Below, one piece after another: positions 55,386-63,512 of a stretch of DNA of 64,000 nucleotides. Every line of letters starts with the position of its first letter. The stretch's first letter is position 1. Source of the stretch: Myroides profundi (GTDB lineage Bacteria > Bacteroidota > Bacteroidia > Flavobacteriales > Flavobacteriaceae); assembly GCF_000833025.1 (NCBI RefSeq), contig NZ_CP010817.1, positions 3,782,001-3,846,000 on the forward strand. Reading direction: 5' to 3'. Below the pieces are notes generated by a model. The model saw nothing but the letters and a program-made list of their open reading frames with translations. It was not told where the DNA came from and did not search any database. The translations under genes and the position numbers were made by a program.

Positions 55386-56078
55386 CTATTCTGCGTGGTC
55401 AAATTTATACCCTACTCCTTTTATTGTCTTAAAGTAACTATCTCCGATTTTTTCTCTTAGTTTTCGGATATGTACATCGATAGTTCTTCCGCCTACTACC
55501 ACTTCATTTCCCCATACTGCATCTAAGATCTCGTCACGAGTAAACACTTTACCTGGCTTAGCCATTAATAAATAAAGTAGTTCAAATTCTTTTCTAGGGA
55601 ATACAATTTCTTCTTTGCGAACAAATACTCTGTACTCATCTCTATCGATTCTAATATCTCCTACCTCTATAGTATTAGTAGAAGTATCATCACTGAAGCG
55701 TGCACGTCTAAGTAATGCCTTTACCTTACTCATTAACACCTTTGGTTTGACAGGTTTTGTGATATAATCATCCGCCCCTGCTTCAAAACCTGCTACCTGT
55801 GAATAATCTTCCCCACGTGCTGTTAAAAAGGTGATTACGCTATTAGATAGACCACTGTTTTTTCTAATCAACTCACATGCTTCTATACCGTCCATCTCAG
55901 GCATCATTACATCTAATATAATAAGGTGTGGTTTGTTTTGAGTTGCAGACTCAACTGCTAGCTTACCGTTTGTTGCAGTAAATACTTGATACCCCTCTTG
56001 CTCTAAATTATATCCAATGATATCGATAATATCTTGCTCATCATCAGCTAAAAGGATCTTAATTTCAGAATTTTTCAT
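55386..56078 (-). CDS. OmpR/PhoB-family response regulator
   Basis: A 230-residue regulator. Receiver domain: acidic pair DDE in KILLADDEQD, phospho-acceptor Asp in LIILDVMMPEMDG, Thr in FLTARGED and Lys in YITKPVKP. The winged-helix domain (~130-228) carries FPRKEFELLYLLM, FTRDEILDAVWG and the recognition-helix region RTIDVHIRKLREKIG. The start at 56078 is chosen over 56117 because a perfect -7 element (56104-56111) lies between them. It would bind direct repeats 11 bases apart, and such repeats are present just upstream in the divergent intergenic region. Confidence 0.93.
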   Translation of the reverse strand: MKNSEIKILLADDEQDIIDIIGYNLEQEGYQVFTATNGKLAVESATQNKPHLIILDVMMPEMDGIEACELIRKNSGLSNSVITFLTARGEDYSQVAGFEAGADDYITKPVKPKVLMSKVKALLRRARFSDDTSTNTIEVGDIRIDRDEYRVFVRKEEIVFPRKEFELLYLLMAKPGKVFTRDEILDAVWGNEVVVGGRTIDVHIRKLREKIGDSYFKTIKGVGYKFDHAE

Positions 56079-56103
56079 ACTTGTGTTGTGTGTTTTAGTA
56101 GGC

Positions 56104-56111
56104 CAAATATA
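56104..56111 (-). promoter_or_regulatory. Candidate -7 promoter element for the PhoB/PhoR-like operon
   Basis: The minus strand reads TATATTTG (TAnnTTTG), 26 bases upstream of the start at 56078. Confidence 0.48.
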
Positions 56112-56156
56112 GAGCATAATACATTACTAAATATAGACTTTACAATAATTTAATAT

Positions 56157-56207
56157 GTTAACAATTTGATAACCTAATATACGCAAAAAATTAAACTTTG
56201 ATTAACC
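56157..56207 (+). promoter_or_regulatory. Pho-box-like direct repeats between the regulator and the TonB receptor
   Basis: GTTAAC (56157) and GATAAC (56168) are 11 bases apart; TTAAAC (56191) and TTAACC (56202) are again 11 bases apart. OmpR/PhoB regulators bind such tandem repeats on one DNA face. The last unit ends 20 bases before GTTCTTTG (56228-56235), a weak -7-like element of the receptor gene, so it falls where a -33 box would be. Confidence 0.45.
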
Positions 56208-56262
56208 TTCACTATACATTCATCTAGGTTCTTTGCACCAATAATACAACACACTTATTTAT

Positions 56263-59016
56263 ATGAAAAATTTCTTAGTGATCTTAACCTTAATGGTATC
56301 AGCCACTTTTTATGGACAAAAGGCCGAAATTAAAGGAAAAATAACAGATGACTCTACGCATGAACCACTAGCCTATGCTACCGTGGCAATTAAAAATACT
56401 TCTGAAGGAGTAAACACAGAATTAGATGGTAGTTATAGTATCTCGGTAGAAGCAGGTACTTATATATTACAGTTTCAATATATGGGGTATGTAACTCAAG
56501 AAAAATCAATCACAGTTGCAAAAAAAGAATCAAAAACAATAAATATAACATTAGCCTCTGAACATGTAGAACTAGAAGGAGTAGTAGTAGAAGCTACACG
56601 CTCTAAATCTAGAGAATCGGCTCTACTTATAGAACAACAGAGATCTAGTGAGATCAAACAACATATAGGTTCACAAGAATTATCTCGTAAAGGGGTAAGC
56701 GATGTGGCTTCTGCAGTAGCTAAGACAACAGGTGTAGCCAAGCAAGAAGGTACAGGAACAATATTTGTACGTGGATTAGGAGATAGATATAACAGTACTT
56801 CGCTAAATGGATTGCCTCTAGCTTCAAATGATCCAGAGAAAAAGAATATTGACTTAAACTTATTCTCTACTGATATCGTAGAATACATCTCAATAGATAA
56901 AGCATACAGTGCAAGAAACTCTGGAGACTTCGCAGGAGGAAATATAGATATTATCTCTAAAAAACACAGTGGAGAGGGATTCTTCAACATTAGCTTAGGG
57001 TCAAACATTAATTCTAATGCTGTAGGAGAGGATAAATTTAGATCTCTATCAGACAGAAACTTTTTAGGATTCTCTAATACAAAGCAACCTAGCAATGCGC
57101 TTCAAAGTTTTAGTTTTAAAAACTCTGCACAGACAAAAAACAAATCTCCTTATGGAATGAGTTTAGGACTGAATGGTGGTAAATCATTCTACTTCGGAGC
57201 AGAGTCTTCATTAAACATCTTTGCTACTGTATCATTTGACAATAATTACAAATTCAAAGAAGGAATTAATCGTACTGCTCAAGCTCAAAACAGTTTTACA
57301 AAAGATTTATACATGAAGTCTTATGAGTATAATACGAATACTACTGCGATGTTAAATGCTGAGTATAATATCAACTCTAGAAATAGTATCAAATACAATT
57401 CTCTTTTAATCAATGGTACTCAAGAAAAACTAGATGAATACACTGGTTTTATCAGAGATATTACAGATAGAAAAGACTATTATGAAAATACACTTCTATC
57501 AAGACAAAACTACAGACAAGATCGTCTATTCGTAAACCAATTATTAGGAGATCATAAACTAAATGATCAAATAGACCTAAACTGGGGGTTAGCTCTTAAT
57601 AACATTTCTGCTCAGACTCCTGACAGACAGATGTACACTTTAAACAAAGTTAAAGGAGAGGATAACTACGAATTCTCGACTAACTCTAGATCTGATAATA
57701 ACAGATACTTCGAGGATCTAATCGAAAACGAAGTAGGTGCAAATATCGCTGCATCATATAAATTCGGTAAAAACAGTGAGAATCTATACAACGGAAAGTT
57801 AACAGTAGGATATAACTTGCGTCAAAAGAACAGAGAGTTTAAGGCTACACAATACGTGTTTCAGATCAATGCTGATTATAACAACAATATAAATCCGTAC
57901 GCACTAGACAACTTCTTTAATCAACAAAACTTCAATAACGGATACTTCCAAACATATACGTTCAGAGGAGGTGCGAATACACCTAATGCATTATTACCTC
58001 AAACGTATGACGGAGATATGACAGTACATGCAGGTTTTGCAAATGTAGAATACAAATTATCAGATAGATTATCAGGTACTATCGGAGCTAGATTTGAGAC
58101 AATCACTCAAAAAGTAACTTGGCAAACACAATTAGACGCTGATAAAAGCTCTAATACATTAGATAAAAATGCATTCTTACCAAGCTTGTCTTTAAAGTAT
58201 GCTGTTGATGATAGAAACAACCTTCGTTTTGCTGCATCTAAAACATATACTTTACCTCAATTTAAAGAAAGAGCTAGATTTATCTATGAGGATGTAACTG
58301 AGATTAAAGTAGGTAACCCAGACTTATATGCATCTGATGATTATAATGTAGATCTTAAGTGGGAATTCTTCCCTACTAATGATGAAGTATTCTCTGCTTC
58401 TGTATTTGGTAAATATATTAAAAACCCAATCAACGAGATTGTTTCTGCTTCTTCTTCTAATGATATCACGTATGCGAATACAGGTGACTATGGATACGCT
58501 GCAGGACTAGAAATAGAAGTGCGCAAAAACTTAATCAGCTTCGATGATGTAAATACAAATAAACTTACAGGAGGATTAAACGCTTCTATAATGAAGACGT
58601 ACCAAAAATTAGATAATGAAAAAGTAAATAGAGAGAATAAATATATCACTACCTCATTTACTCATGACAATTCAGACTTCACAGGTGCATCAGATTTCTT
58701 ATTAAATGCTGACTTATCTTATATCAAAGAATGGGGTGAGAAAAACTTAATGGCTACTGTATCTTATGCTCATTTCTCTGATAAGCTATACTCTATCGGA
58801 ACAGAGCAAAGTGGTAACCTAGTAGACAAAGCATTTGGTATGTTAGATTTTACTTTCAAAATGAAGTTCAATAAAAGATTCGGTATTGGTTTAAATGCTA
58901 AAAACTTATTAGACCCAAAAATCGAAAGAGAACAACAAAACAAGACTCAAGATGTCTTAGTAAGATCATATAAACTTGGAAGAAACTTTAGCTTAAGCCT
59001 AAACTATTCATTCTAG
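56263..59016 (+). CDS. TonB-dependent outer-membrane receptor with carboxypeptidase-like regulatory domain
   Basis: A 917-residue protein. Signal peptide MKNFLVILTLMVSATFYGQ, a CarboxypepD_reg-like beta sandwich (~20-105: ITDDSTHEPLAYATVAIKNT), plug domain (~115-240: GTIFVRGLGDRYNSTSLNG, SGDFAGGNIDI) and a 22-strand barrel ending in an aromatic strand (SLSLNYSF). It imports a bound ligand with energy from TonB-ExbBD. No SusD-type partner follows; a beta-helix lipoprotein does. It is divergent from the PhoB/PhoR-like pair with direct repeats between, which suggests induction under phosphate limitation (inference). A strong terminator follows. Confidence 0.93.
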   Translation: MKNFLVILTLMVSATFYGQKAEIKGKITDDSTHEPLAYATVAIKNTSEGVNTELDGSYSISVEAGTYILQFQYMGYVTQEKSITVAKKESKTINITLASEHVELEGVVVEATRSKSRESALLIEQQRSSEIKQHIGSQELSRKGVSDVASAVAKTTGVAKQEGTGTIFVRGLGDRYNSTSLNGLPLASNDPEKKNIDLNLFSTDIVEYISIDKAYSARNSGDFAGGNIDIISKKHSGEGFFNISLGSNINSNAVGEDKFRSLSDRNFLGFSNTKQPSNALQSFSFKNSAQTKNKSPYGMSLGLNGGKSFYFGAESSLNIFATVSFDNNYKFKEGINRTAQAQNSFTKDLYMKSYEYNTNTTAMLNAEYNINSRNSIKYNSLLINGTQEKLDEYTGFIRDITDRKDYYENTLLSRQNYRQDRLFVNQLLGDHKLNDQIDLNWGLALNNISAQTPDRQMYTLNKVKGEDNYEFSTNSRSDNNRYFEDLIENEVGANIAASYKFGKNSENLYNGKLTVGYNLRQKNREFKATQYVFQINADYNNNINPYALDNFFNQQNFNNGYFQTYTFRGGANTPNALLPQTYDGDMTVHAGFANVEYKLSDRLSGTIGARFETITQKVTWQTQLDADKSSNTLDKNAFLPSLSLKYAVDDRNNLRFAASKTYTLPQFKERARFIYEDVTEIKVGNPDLYASDDYNVDLKWEFFPTNDEVFSASVFGKYIKNPINEIVSASSSNDITYANTGDYGYAAGLEIEVRKNLISFDDVNTNKLTGGLNASIMKTYQKLDNEKVNRENKYITTSFTHDNSDFTGASDFLLNADLSYIKEWGEKNLMATVSYAHFSDKLYSIGTEQSGNLVDKAFGMLDFTFKMKFNKRFGIGLNAKNLLDPKIEREQQNKTQDVLVRSYKLGRNFSLSLNYSF

Positions 59017-59351
59017 AATCTAAATATCATATAATACCCCAAAAGCAAAGCGAGAGTCTTCTAATAAGGCTCTCGCTTTATTTATTTACCTAAAATGGGT
59101 GAAGTACAATTACATTCAATAGGGGCAATTTTAAAAAAAACATCCTTATTAATTACTTACAAAACACTCAGATTTCCTTCCTATTTACACTCGCTTAAAC
59201 TACAAATCCATATACTATTATAATTAACCTACTTAACACCTATTTAATATTGAGGAAACAAACTATTAATTATTCAATGACAATGAGTTAACATACTTTT
59301 TCTGTTTTCTAGACATCTTTGTATCAAACAATATAAAAAACTATATTACAC
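59017..59351 (+). other. 335-base intergenic region after the TonB receptor
   Basis: Holds the receptor's terminator (59047-59085), then AT-rich DNA that must contain the promoter of the beta-helix lipoprotein. TTTAC (59184) and TTAAAC (59195) are 11 bases apart and TTAACC/TTAACA lie at 59224/59233, loosely like the repeats upstream of the receptor, but less regular. Nothing else is seen. Confidence 0.4.
59047..59086 (+). terminator. Intrinsic terminator of the TonB receptor gene
   Basis: A 14-bp stem AAAGCGAGAGTCTT / AAGGCTCTCGCTTT (one G-U) with a 5-base loop, followed by ATTTATTT, 30 bases past the stop. Confidence 0.82.
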
Positions 59352-60512
59352 ATGAAAAAATTATTAAGAGCAGGATTCAGTATTGCATTAGTTACATTAA
59401 CATTAGCAAGTTGTTCATCAAGTGATGATAATAACGGAGGAGGAACAACAGATCCTGGAACAACTACTCCAGGTTTGAAAGGAGACATATTAGGTGGAGA
59501 ACTTAAAAAAGGAGATAAACTAAGCTTAGAAGCAAACAAAACATATAAATTAACTTCTAAATTAGTAGTAAACGATGGAGCTACTTTAAACATTCCAGAA
59601 GGAGTTAAAATTATTGGAGAAGGTGGTACTTCTGCCTATATCGCAGTAGGACAAGGAGGAAAGATCTTTGTAGAAGGAAAACAGAACAATCCTGTAGTAA
59701 TGACAGGTGTAGAAAAAACTAGAGGAAACTGGGGAGGTCTAGTAATCTGTGGAAAAGCACCTATTAACAAGGCAGAAACAGCAACAGCTGAAGTATCAGA
59801 CTTAACATACGGTGGAAAAGTAGCTAATGATAACTCAGGTTCTATTAAATATTTAAGAATCGAATACGCAGGAGCTAACTACAACGCTGAAAAAGAATTC
59901 AATGGACTTTCTTTATTCGGAGTAGGAAGTGGTACTGTAATCCAATATGTACAAGCACACGAAGGTTCTGATGACGGATTTGAGTGGTTTGGAGGAACAG
60001 TTAGTGCACAATACTTAGTGTCTACTAATAATGATGATGATCAGTTTGACTGGACAGAAGGATGGTCAGGAAAAGAAAACAAATTCTGGTATTCAAAACA
60101 ATCAGGTACAGCAGATAAAGGATTCGAAGCTGATAACAATGCTAAAAACAGAGCTGCAAATCCTTACTCTAATCCAACTATCGTAGGAGTTACATTACTA
60201 CCTGCAGTAGACGGAAAAGGAACTGCAATGAAATTACGTGAAGGAACTAAAGGAAATATTTCTGATGTAGTAATCGGAGCTTATGCAACTGCATTCGACG
60301 TAGAGCATGATGAGACTATTGCTAACGTTAATGATGGTTCATTAATCTTAAGTAATGTAAAACTTATCAATGTAGGTAAAGCTACTTCTGGTAAAAACAC
60401 TAAAGGAGATGCAGTAGATGTATCTAAAGTATTTACTGCTGGAGAAGCTAAAGGAGCAGGAAATGGAGTTGGTGTTCCAGAGTGGACTAAAGGTTGGACA
60501 GTAGGTCTATAG
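59352..60512 (+). CDS. Beta-helix lipoprotein paired with the TonB receptor
   Basis: A 386-residue lipoprotein: MKKLLRAGFSIALVTLTLASCSSSDDNN has lipobox LASC plus an SSSDD run, and a Gly/Thr-rich flexible linker (to ~45). The mature domain looks like a right-handed beta-helix: NDGATLNIPEGVKIIG, GGKIFVEGKQNNPVVMTG, GSIKYLRIEYAG, SGTVIQYVQAHEGSDDGFEWFGG, with many Asp/Asn at the turns. Homologs are common in Bacteroidota beside TonB receptors and are sometimes misnamed multidrug transporter; this one has no membrane helices. It probably sits on the cell surface and binds a ligand for the receptor. Own terminator. Confidence 0.78.
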   Translation: MKKLLRAGFSIALVTLTLASCSSSDDNNGGGTTDPGTTTPGLKGDILGGELKKGDKLSLEANKTYKLTSKLVVNDGATLNIPEGVKIIGEGGTSAYIAVGQGGKIFVEGKQNNPVVMTGVEKTRGNWGGLVICGKAPINKAETATAEVSDLTYGGKVANDNSGSIKYLRIEYAGANYNAEKEFNGLSLFGVGSGTVIQYVQAHEGSDDGFEWFGGTVSAQYLVSTNNDDDQFDWTEGWSGKENKFWYSKQSGTADKGFEADNNAKNRAANPYSNPTIVGVTLLPAVDGKGTAMKLREGTKGNISDVVIGAYATAFDVEHDETIANVNDGSLILSNVKLINVGKATSGKNTKGDAVDVSKVFTAGEAKGAGNGVGVPEWTKGWTVGL

Positions 60513-60536
60513 TAATACTAAGATAAAAATGTTAAA

Positions 60537-60579
60537 AAAAAGTGCTTATTTAAAAAAATAGGCACTTTTTTGTTTTTTT
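60537..60579 (+). terminator. Intrinsic terminator of the beta-helix lipoprotein gene
   Basis: AAAAAGTGCTTAT / ATAGGCACTTTTT, a 13-bp stem with one G-U pair, followed by a long T-run, 25 bases past the stop. Confidence 0.88.
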
Positions 60580-60622
60580 ATCTCGTTTTAAATAATTACT
60601 TTTATACCATAATTTTAGTTAG

Positions 60623-60976
60623 ATGGCAAAAAAATACTTTTATATCACGATGTTCATTGCAATGCTAGGCGGAAGCACAGCATTTGCGCAAAGTGGTTTG
60701 CGCTATAATAATGAACCTAGATATTCTACGAATCAGAATATCGAAGGGCTATCTATTTACCCTAACCCAGCGGTTTCAAATGGTAAATTGTACATTGAAT
60801 CTACTAAAAATGAACCAAAAGAAGTAGAGCTATACAATGTTGTAGGAAAAAAAGTATTCACAACTACTGTTAATAACAGAGAGTTGAACTTACCATATAG
60901 TGTTAATGCTGGTATTTACATTATGAAGATAAGAGAAAGTAATGCTACTGCTACTAGAAAAATAGTAGTAAAATAA
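60623..60976 (+). CDS. Small exported protein consisting almost only of a T9SS type A sorting domain
   Basis: A 117-residue protein: signal peptide MAKKYFYITMFIAMLGGSTAFAQ, about 20 linker residues, then a complete type A C-terminal sorting domain (~43-117): LSIYPNPAVSNGKLYIES, EVELYNVVGKKVFT, LPYSVNAGIYIMKIRE and the terminal KIVVK. The sorting domain normally directs large cargo through the type IX system for surface attachment. Here there is no room for cargo. It follows the beta-helix lipoprotein by 110 bases across a terminator, so it may be a surface accessory of the same uptake locus, or may have another role. Confidence 0.88.
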   Translation: MAKKYFYITMFIAMLGGSTAFAQSGLRYNNEPRYSTNQNIEGLSIYPNPAVSNGKLYIESTKNEPKEVELYNVVGKKVFTTTVNNRELNLPYSVNAGIYIMKIRESNATATRKIVVK

Positions 60977-61006
60977 GAAATACATTTTAATGATTTTATA
61001 TTCTTA

Positions 61007-61037
61007 AAAGAGTATCACTAAAGTGATGCTCTTTTTT
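61007..61037 (+). terminator. Intrinsic terminator of the T9SS-domain gene
   Basis: AAAGAGTATCAC / GTGATGCTCTTT (12 bp, one mismatch) with a 4-base loop, then T-run. It starts 30 bases past the stop. Confidence 0.85.
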
Positions 61038-61043
61038 TATTTG

Positions 61044-61051
61044 TATTTTTG
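61044..61051 (+). promoter_or_regulatory. Candidate -7 promoter element for the LuxE-like gene
   Basis: TATTTTTG (TAnnTTTG) lies 19 bases before the GTG start, giving a leader of about 12 bases. Its proximity to the T-run of the terminator means it could be chance. Confidence 0.38.
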
Positions 61052-61070
61052 TACTTAAATATAATAGACC

Positions 61071-62051
61071 GTGTTTAAACCTGAAGAAATCATCCAAATA
61101 CAAACAAAAAAAGATTTTCATAGAGTAGCTATGAAAGTCTTTAGATTCCAGTATGAACATAATCCTGTTTATCAACAGTTCTGTAATCTTCTAAATAAAA
61201 CTCCTGAGCAAGTCAAGACATTAACTGATGTACCTTTTCTACCTATCGAGTTCTTTAAGAGCAAAGATGTTTTATCTTCAATAGATCCTATAAAAATAAC
61301 ATTCACTAGTAGTGGTACTACCGGAATGATAACTAGTAAGCACCATGTGACTGATCTAGACTATTATGAATATAGCTTTAGAGCAGCATTCTCACACTTC
61401 TATGGAAATATAGAAGACTATGTTGTCTTAGCTCTTTTACCAGCTTATTTAGAAAGAGAAGGTTCTTCTCTAATCTATATGGTAGAAGATCTTATAGAAG
61501 GTTCTAATCAGCCTGAAAGTGGATTCTACCTACACAACTATGAAGAGCTGGCTAAGATGCTAATAAACTTAGATAAAGAGGGTAAAAACGTCTTATTAAT
61601 AGGTGTTACCTATGCCTTACTAGATATGATAGAAATGCAAAAGTTTAACCTTAGCAATACTATTATTATGGAAACTGGAGGTATGAAAGGTAGACGTAAA
61701 GAAATGATACGAGAAGAACTACACCAAGTATTATGTGAAGGTTTCGGAGTATCTAAAATACACTCTGAATACGGAATGACTGAGCTATTATCTCAAGGTT
61801 ATTCTTTTGGTGATGGTATCTTTGAATGTCCTCCATGGATGGATATCTTAACTCGTGATCCAGAAGACGCCTTGACCTATGTAGAAGAAGGTAAAACAGG
61901 CGGGGTCAATGTAATCGATTTAGCAAATATTAACTCTTGCTCCTTTATCGCTACGCAAGACTTAGGAAAAAAATACAGTAATGGTTCATTTGAAATCTTA
62001 GGAAGATTTGACCATTCTGACATAAGAGGTTGTAATCTTATGGTTGTATAA
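61071..62051 (+). CDS. LuxE-family acyl-protein synthetase / acyltransferase
   Basis: A 326-residue enzyme of the adenylate-forming superfamily, LuxE branch. Seen: the nucleotide-loop motif TFTSSGTTGMITSKH, then LALLPAYLEREGSSLIYMVEDLI, METGGMKGRRKEMIREEL and YGMTELLSQGY, in the order found in LuxE. LuxE activates a fatty acid with ATP and holds it as an acyl-enzyme thioester. No luxC/luxD partners or luciferase are nearby, so light production is not implied; in Flavobacteria these genes stand alone and the acyl acceptor is unknown. The start is GTG at 61071 (reads as Met-Phe-Lys-Pro), consistent with the -7 element 19 bases upstream. Ends in a bidirectional terminator. Confidence 0.88.
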   Translation: MFKPEEIIQIQTKKDFHRVAMKVFRFQYEHNPVYQQFCNLLNKTPEQVKTLTDVPFLPIEFFKSKDVLSSIDPIKITFTSSGTTGMITSKHHVTDLDYYEYSFRAAFSHFYGNIEDYVVLALLPAYLEREGSSLIYMVEDLIEGSNQPESGFYLHNYEELAKMLINLDKEGKNVLLIGVTYALLDMIEMQKFNLSNTIIMETGGMKGRRKEMIREELHQVLCEGFGVSKIHSEYGMTELLSQGYSFGDGIFECPPWMDILTRDPEDALTYVEEGKTGGVNVIDLANINSCSFIATQDLGKKYSNGSFEILGRFDHSDIRGCNLMVV

Positions 62052-62053
62052 TA

Positions 62054-62089
62054 AAAAAGCCTCATACGTTTAAACGTATGAGGCTTTTT
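62054..62089. terminator. Perfect 36-base palindrome, bidirectional terminator
   Basis: AAAAAGCCTCATACGTTT followed directly by its exact complement, with A and T runs at the ends, between convergent genes (LuxE-like on +, gldC on -). Confidence 0.9.
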
Positions 62090-62096
62090 CTTATAA

Positions 62097-62435
62097 TTAC
62101 TTTTCTAAAAGATCTAATTTCTCTGCAAAATAATCACAGAAGTCTTTCATTGTTGCTGCCATCTTCTCATCTTCTGTAGCACGCTCAAATGTGTCTGACA
62201 TTGCTACTAATGTTTGATGAAAGAACTTCTTCATTTCATCCACAGGCATATCCTTTGTCCATAAGTCGATACGCAGTGTTTCTTTTGCTTTGTGATCCCA
62301 GATAGATAATAACATTGCTTTAGAACTAGCTTTCTCTACACCTCCATCTTTAGCAGTCCAAAACAATTTATCTGGCACTTTATTTTCGTCTAACTCTACT
62401 CTAATATTTATATCAGAAACGTGATTTTTACTCAT
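62097..62435 (-). CDS. gldC: Gliding motility protein GldC
   Basis: A 112-residue cytoplasmic protein recognisable as GldC by MSKNHVSDINIRVELDENKVP, the middle LSIWDHKAKETLRIDLWTKDMPVDEMK and the end FCDYFAEKLDLLEK. In Flavobacterium johnsoniae GldC helps gliding but is not essential for it, and its biochemical role is unknown. Its ATG overlaps the gldB stop by one base (TAATG), so the two are translationally coupled. It ends 8 bases from the palindromic terminator. Confidence 0.94.
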   Translation of the reverse strand: MSKNHVSDINIRVELDENKVPDKLFWTAKDGGVEKASSKAMLLSIWDHKAKETLRIDLWTKDMPVDEMKKFFHQTLVAMSDTFERATEDEKMAATMKDFCDYFAEKLDLLEK

Positions 62436-63421
62436 TACTTCTTTGGTTTATACTTTGATTTTTCAAATATTTCTTTTGCATCCGTATTAAACAGATCATG
62501 CAAAGTTACATTATTATTTTGCATATACGCATTGACAATTTGCCAACCTAACCAAGCTCCAGTTCTCCCTGGGCTATCACCATCAATATCTAAATAATAC
62601 TTAGAAAAAGGAGCAGCTGTAAGAAAGCGACTACTCAACTTACTGTCTGTGTCAAATAATAAATTATTCTCTATAAAATATCTCCACATCTCTTGTTCAT
62701 TCTCCTGACACCACTGCATCTGTTCTAAAGTATACCCCATGATATAAGCATCATTAACCTTAGGCAACAATAATTTCTTAGCATATAATACCTTACCGTA
62801 TTGTACCATACCTCCTAAGAAAGTACGATCTCTATTGCCTCCTATTTTTTGTAACACAAAGCTTTCTGCTAAATCAGGTAATATCTGTGTAGGCTCAAAA
62901 GATGGTCTTAAATACTCAGGAAAACTAACATAGAAATGATGATCCTTCCCTAAATAAGTATCTAAAGCAATCAATGCTAACGAATCTGCATAAATAGCTT
63001 TTGCAGTCACATCCACTTCCGAGATTAATGTGATTACCTTTTTCTTCGAAGTCTCATGTGGATAATAATACTTCACATGTTTAAAGAAATCTTCTAATTG
63101 CTTTGGCAATTCACCTAAATCTTGATATTTCTTCTCTACCTCTTCATTTAACTCAATGAATATGGTATCTTGTTTTTTCTTTATCCAAAACTCATCAGAT
63201 AAATTCTCATTAAAGAAATACGGATACTGTTTTTTAATACTTGCAAGATCAGCATCTTTCGACTTGAAGAACTCTTGATCAAAACGAGTAACAGTCATAT
63301 CTATAGGAATAGCATTAATCTCTTTATCAAGTTCACTCTGCTTATCTCCACAGCTAGACCAAAAAACACAGCTCACTAGTAATACAACACTAGATAAATT
63401 AGTAAATTTGGAAAAAGTCAT
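62435..63421 (-). CDS. gldB: Gliding motility lipoprotein GldB
   Basis: A ~328-residue lipoprotein required for gliding and type IX secretion function in F. johnsoniae. The N-terminus MTFSKFTNLSSVVLLVSCVFWSSCGDKQ has a signal with lipobox-like cysteine. Family blocks: VTRFDQEFFKS, HVKYYYPHETSKKKVITLISEVD, LALIALDTYLGKDHHFYVSFPEYLR, GKVLYAKKLLLPKVNDAYIMGYT and GDSPGRTGAWLGWQIVNAYM. The start at 63421 is preferred over 63442, because the candidate -7 element at 63447-63454 would place the RNA start near 63440. Operon with gldC; divergent from nadE. Confidence 0.93.
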   Translation of the reverse strand: MTFSKFTNLSSVVLLVSCVFWSSCGDKQSELDKEINAIPIDMTVTRFDQEFFKSKDADLASIKKQYPYFFNENLSDEFWIKKKQDTIFIELNEEVEKKYQDLGELPKQLEDFFKHVKYYYPHETSKKKVITLISEVDVTAKAIYADSLALIALDTYLGKDHHFYVSFPEYLRPSFEPTQILPDLAESFVLQKIGGNRDRTFLGGMVQYGKVLYAKKLLLPKVNDAYIMGYTLEQMQWCQENEQEMWRYFIENNLLFDTDSKLSSRFLTAAPFSKYYLDIDGDSPGRTGAWLGWQIVNAYMQNNNVTLHDLFNTDAKEIFEKSKYKPKK

Positions 63422-63446
63422 TCTATCTTTTTTTATTTTCAATGTA

Positions 63447-63454
63447 CAAATATA
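63447..63454 (-). promoter_or_regulatory. Candidate -7 promoter element for gldBC
   Basis: The minus strand reads TATATTTG (TAnnTTTG), 26 bases upstream of the ATG at 63421. No -33 TTTG at the usual distance. Confidence 0.45.
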
Positions 63455-63512
63455 ATAAGATAGATATCAACCTATTCCATAAATATTTAAAGTCATGGTA
63501 AACAACACTAAA

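Noticed and set aside
56496..57095. 199-codon open frame on - inside the TonB receptor gene
   Set aside because: Antisense shadow of a clear receptor plug region; the protein has no recognisable pattern.
56263..60512. SusC/SusD-type polysaccharide utilisation locus
   Set aside because: The receptor lacks a SusD partner and no glycoside hydrolase is present; the following lipoprotein is a beta-helix.
61071..62051. Bioluminescence (lux) operon
   Set aside because: Only a LuxE-like gene is present; no luciferase, reductase or transferase genes are nearby.
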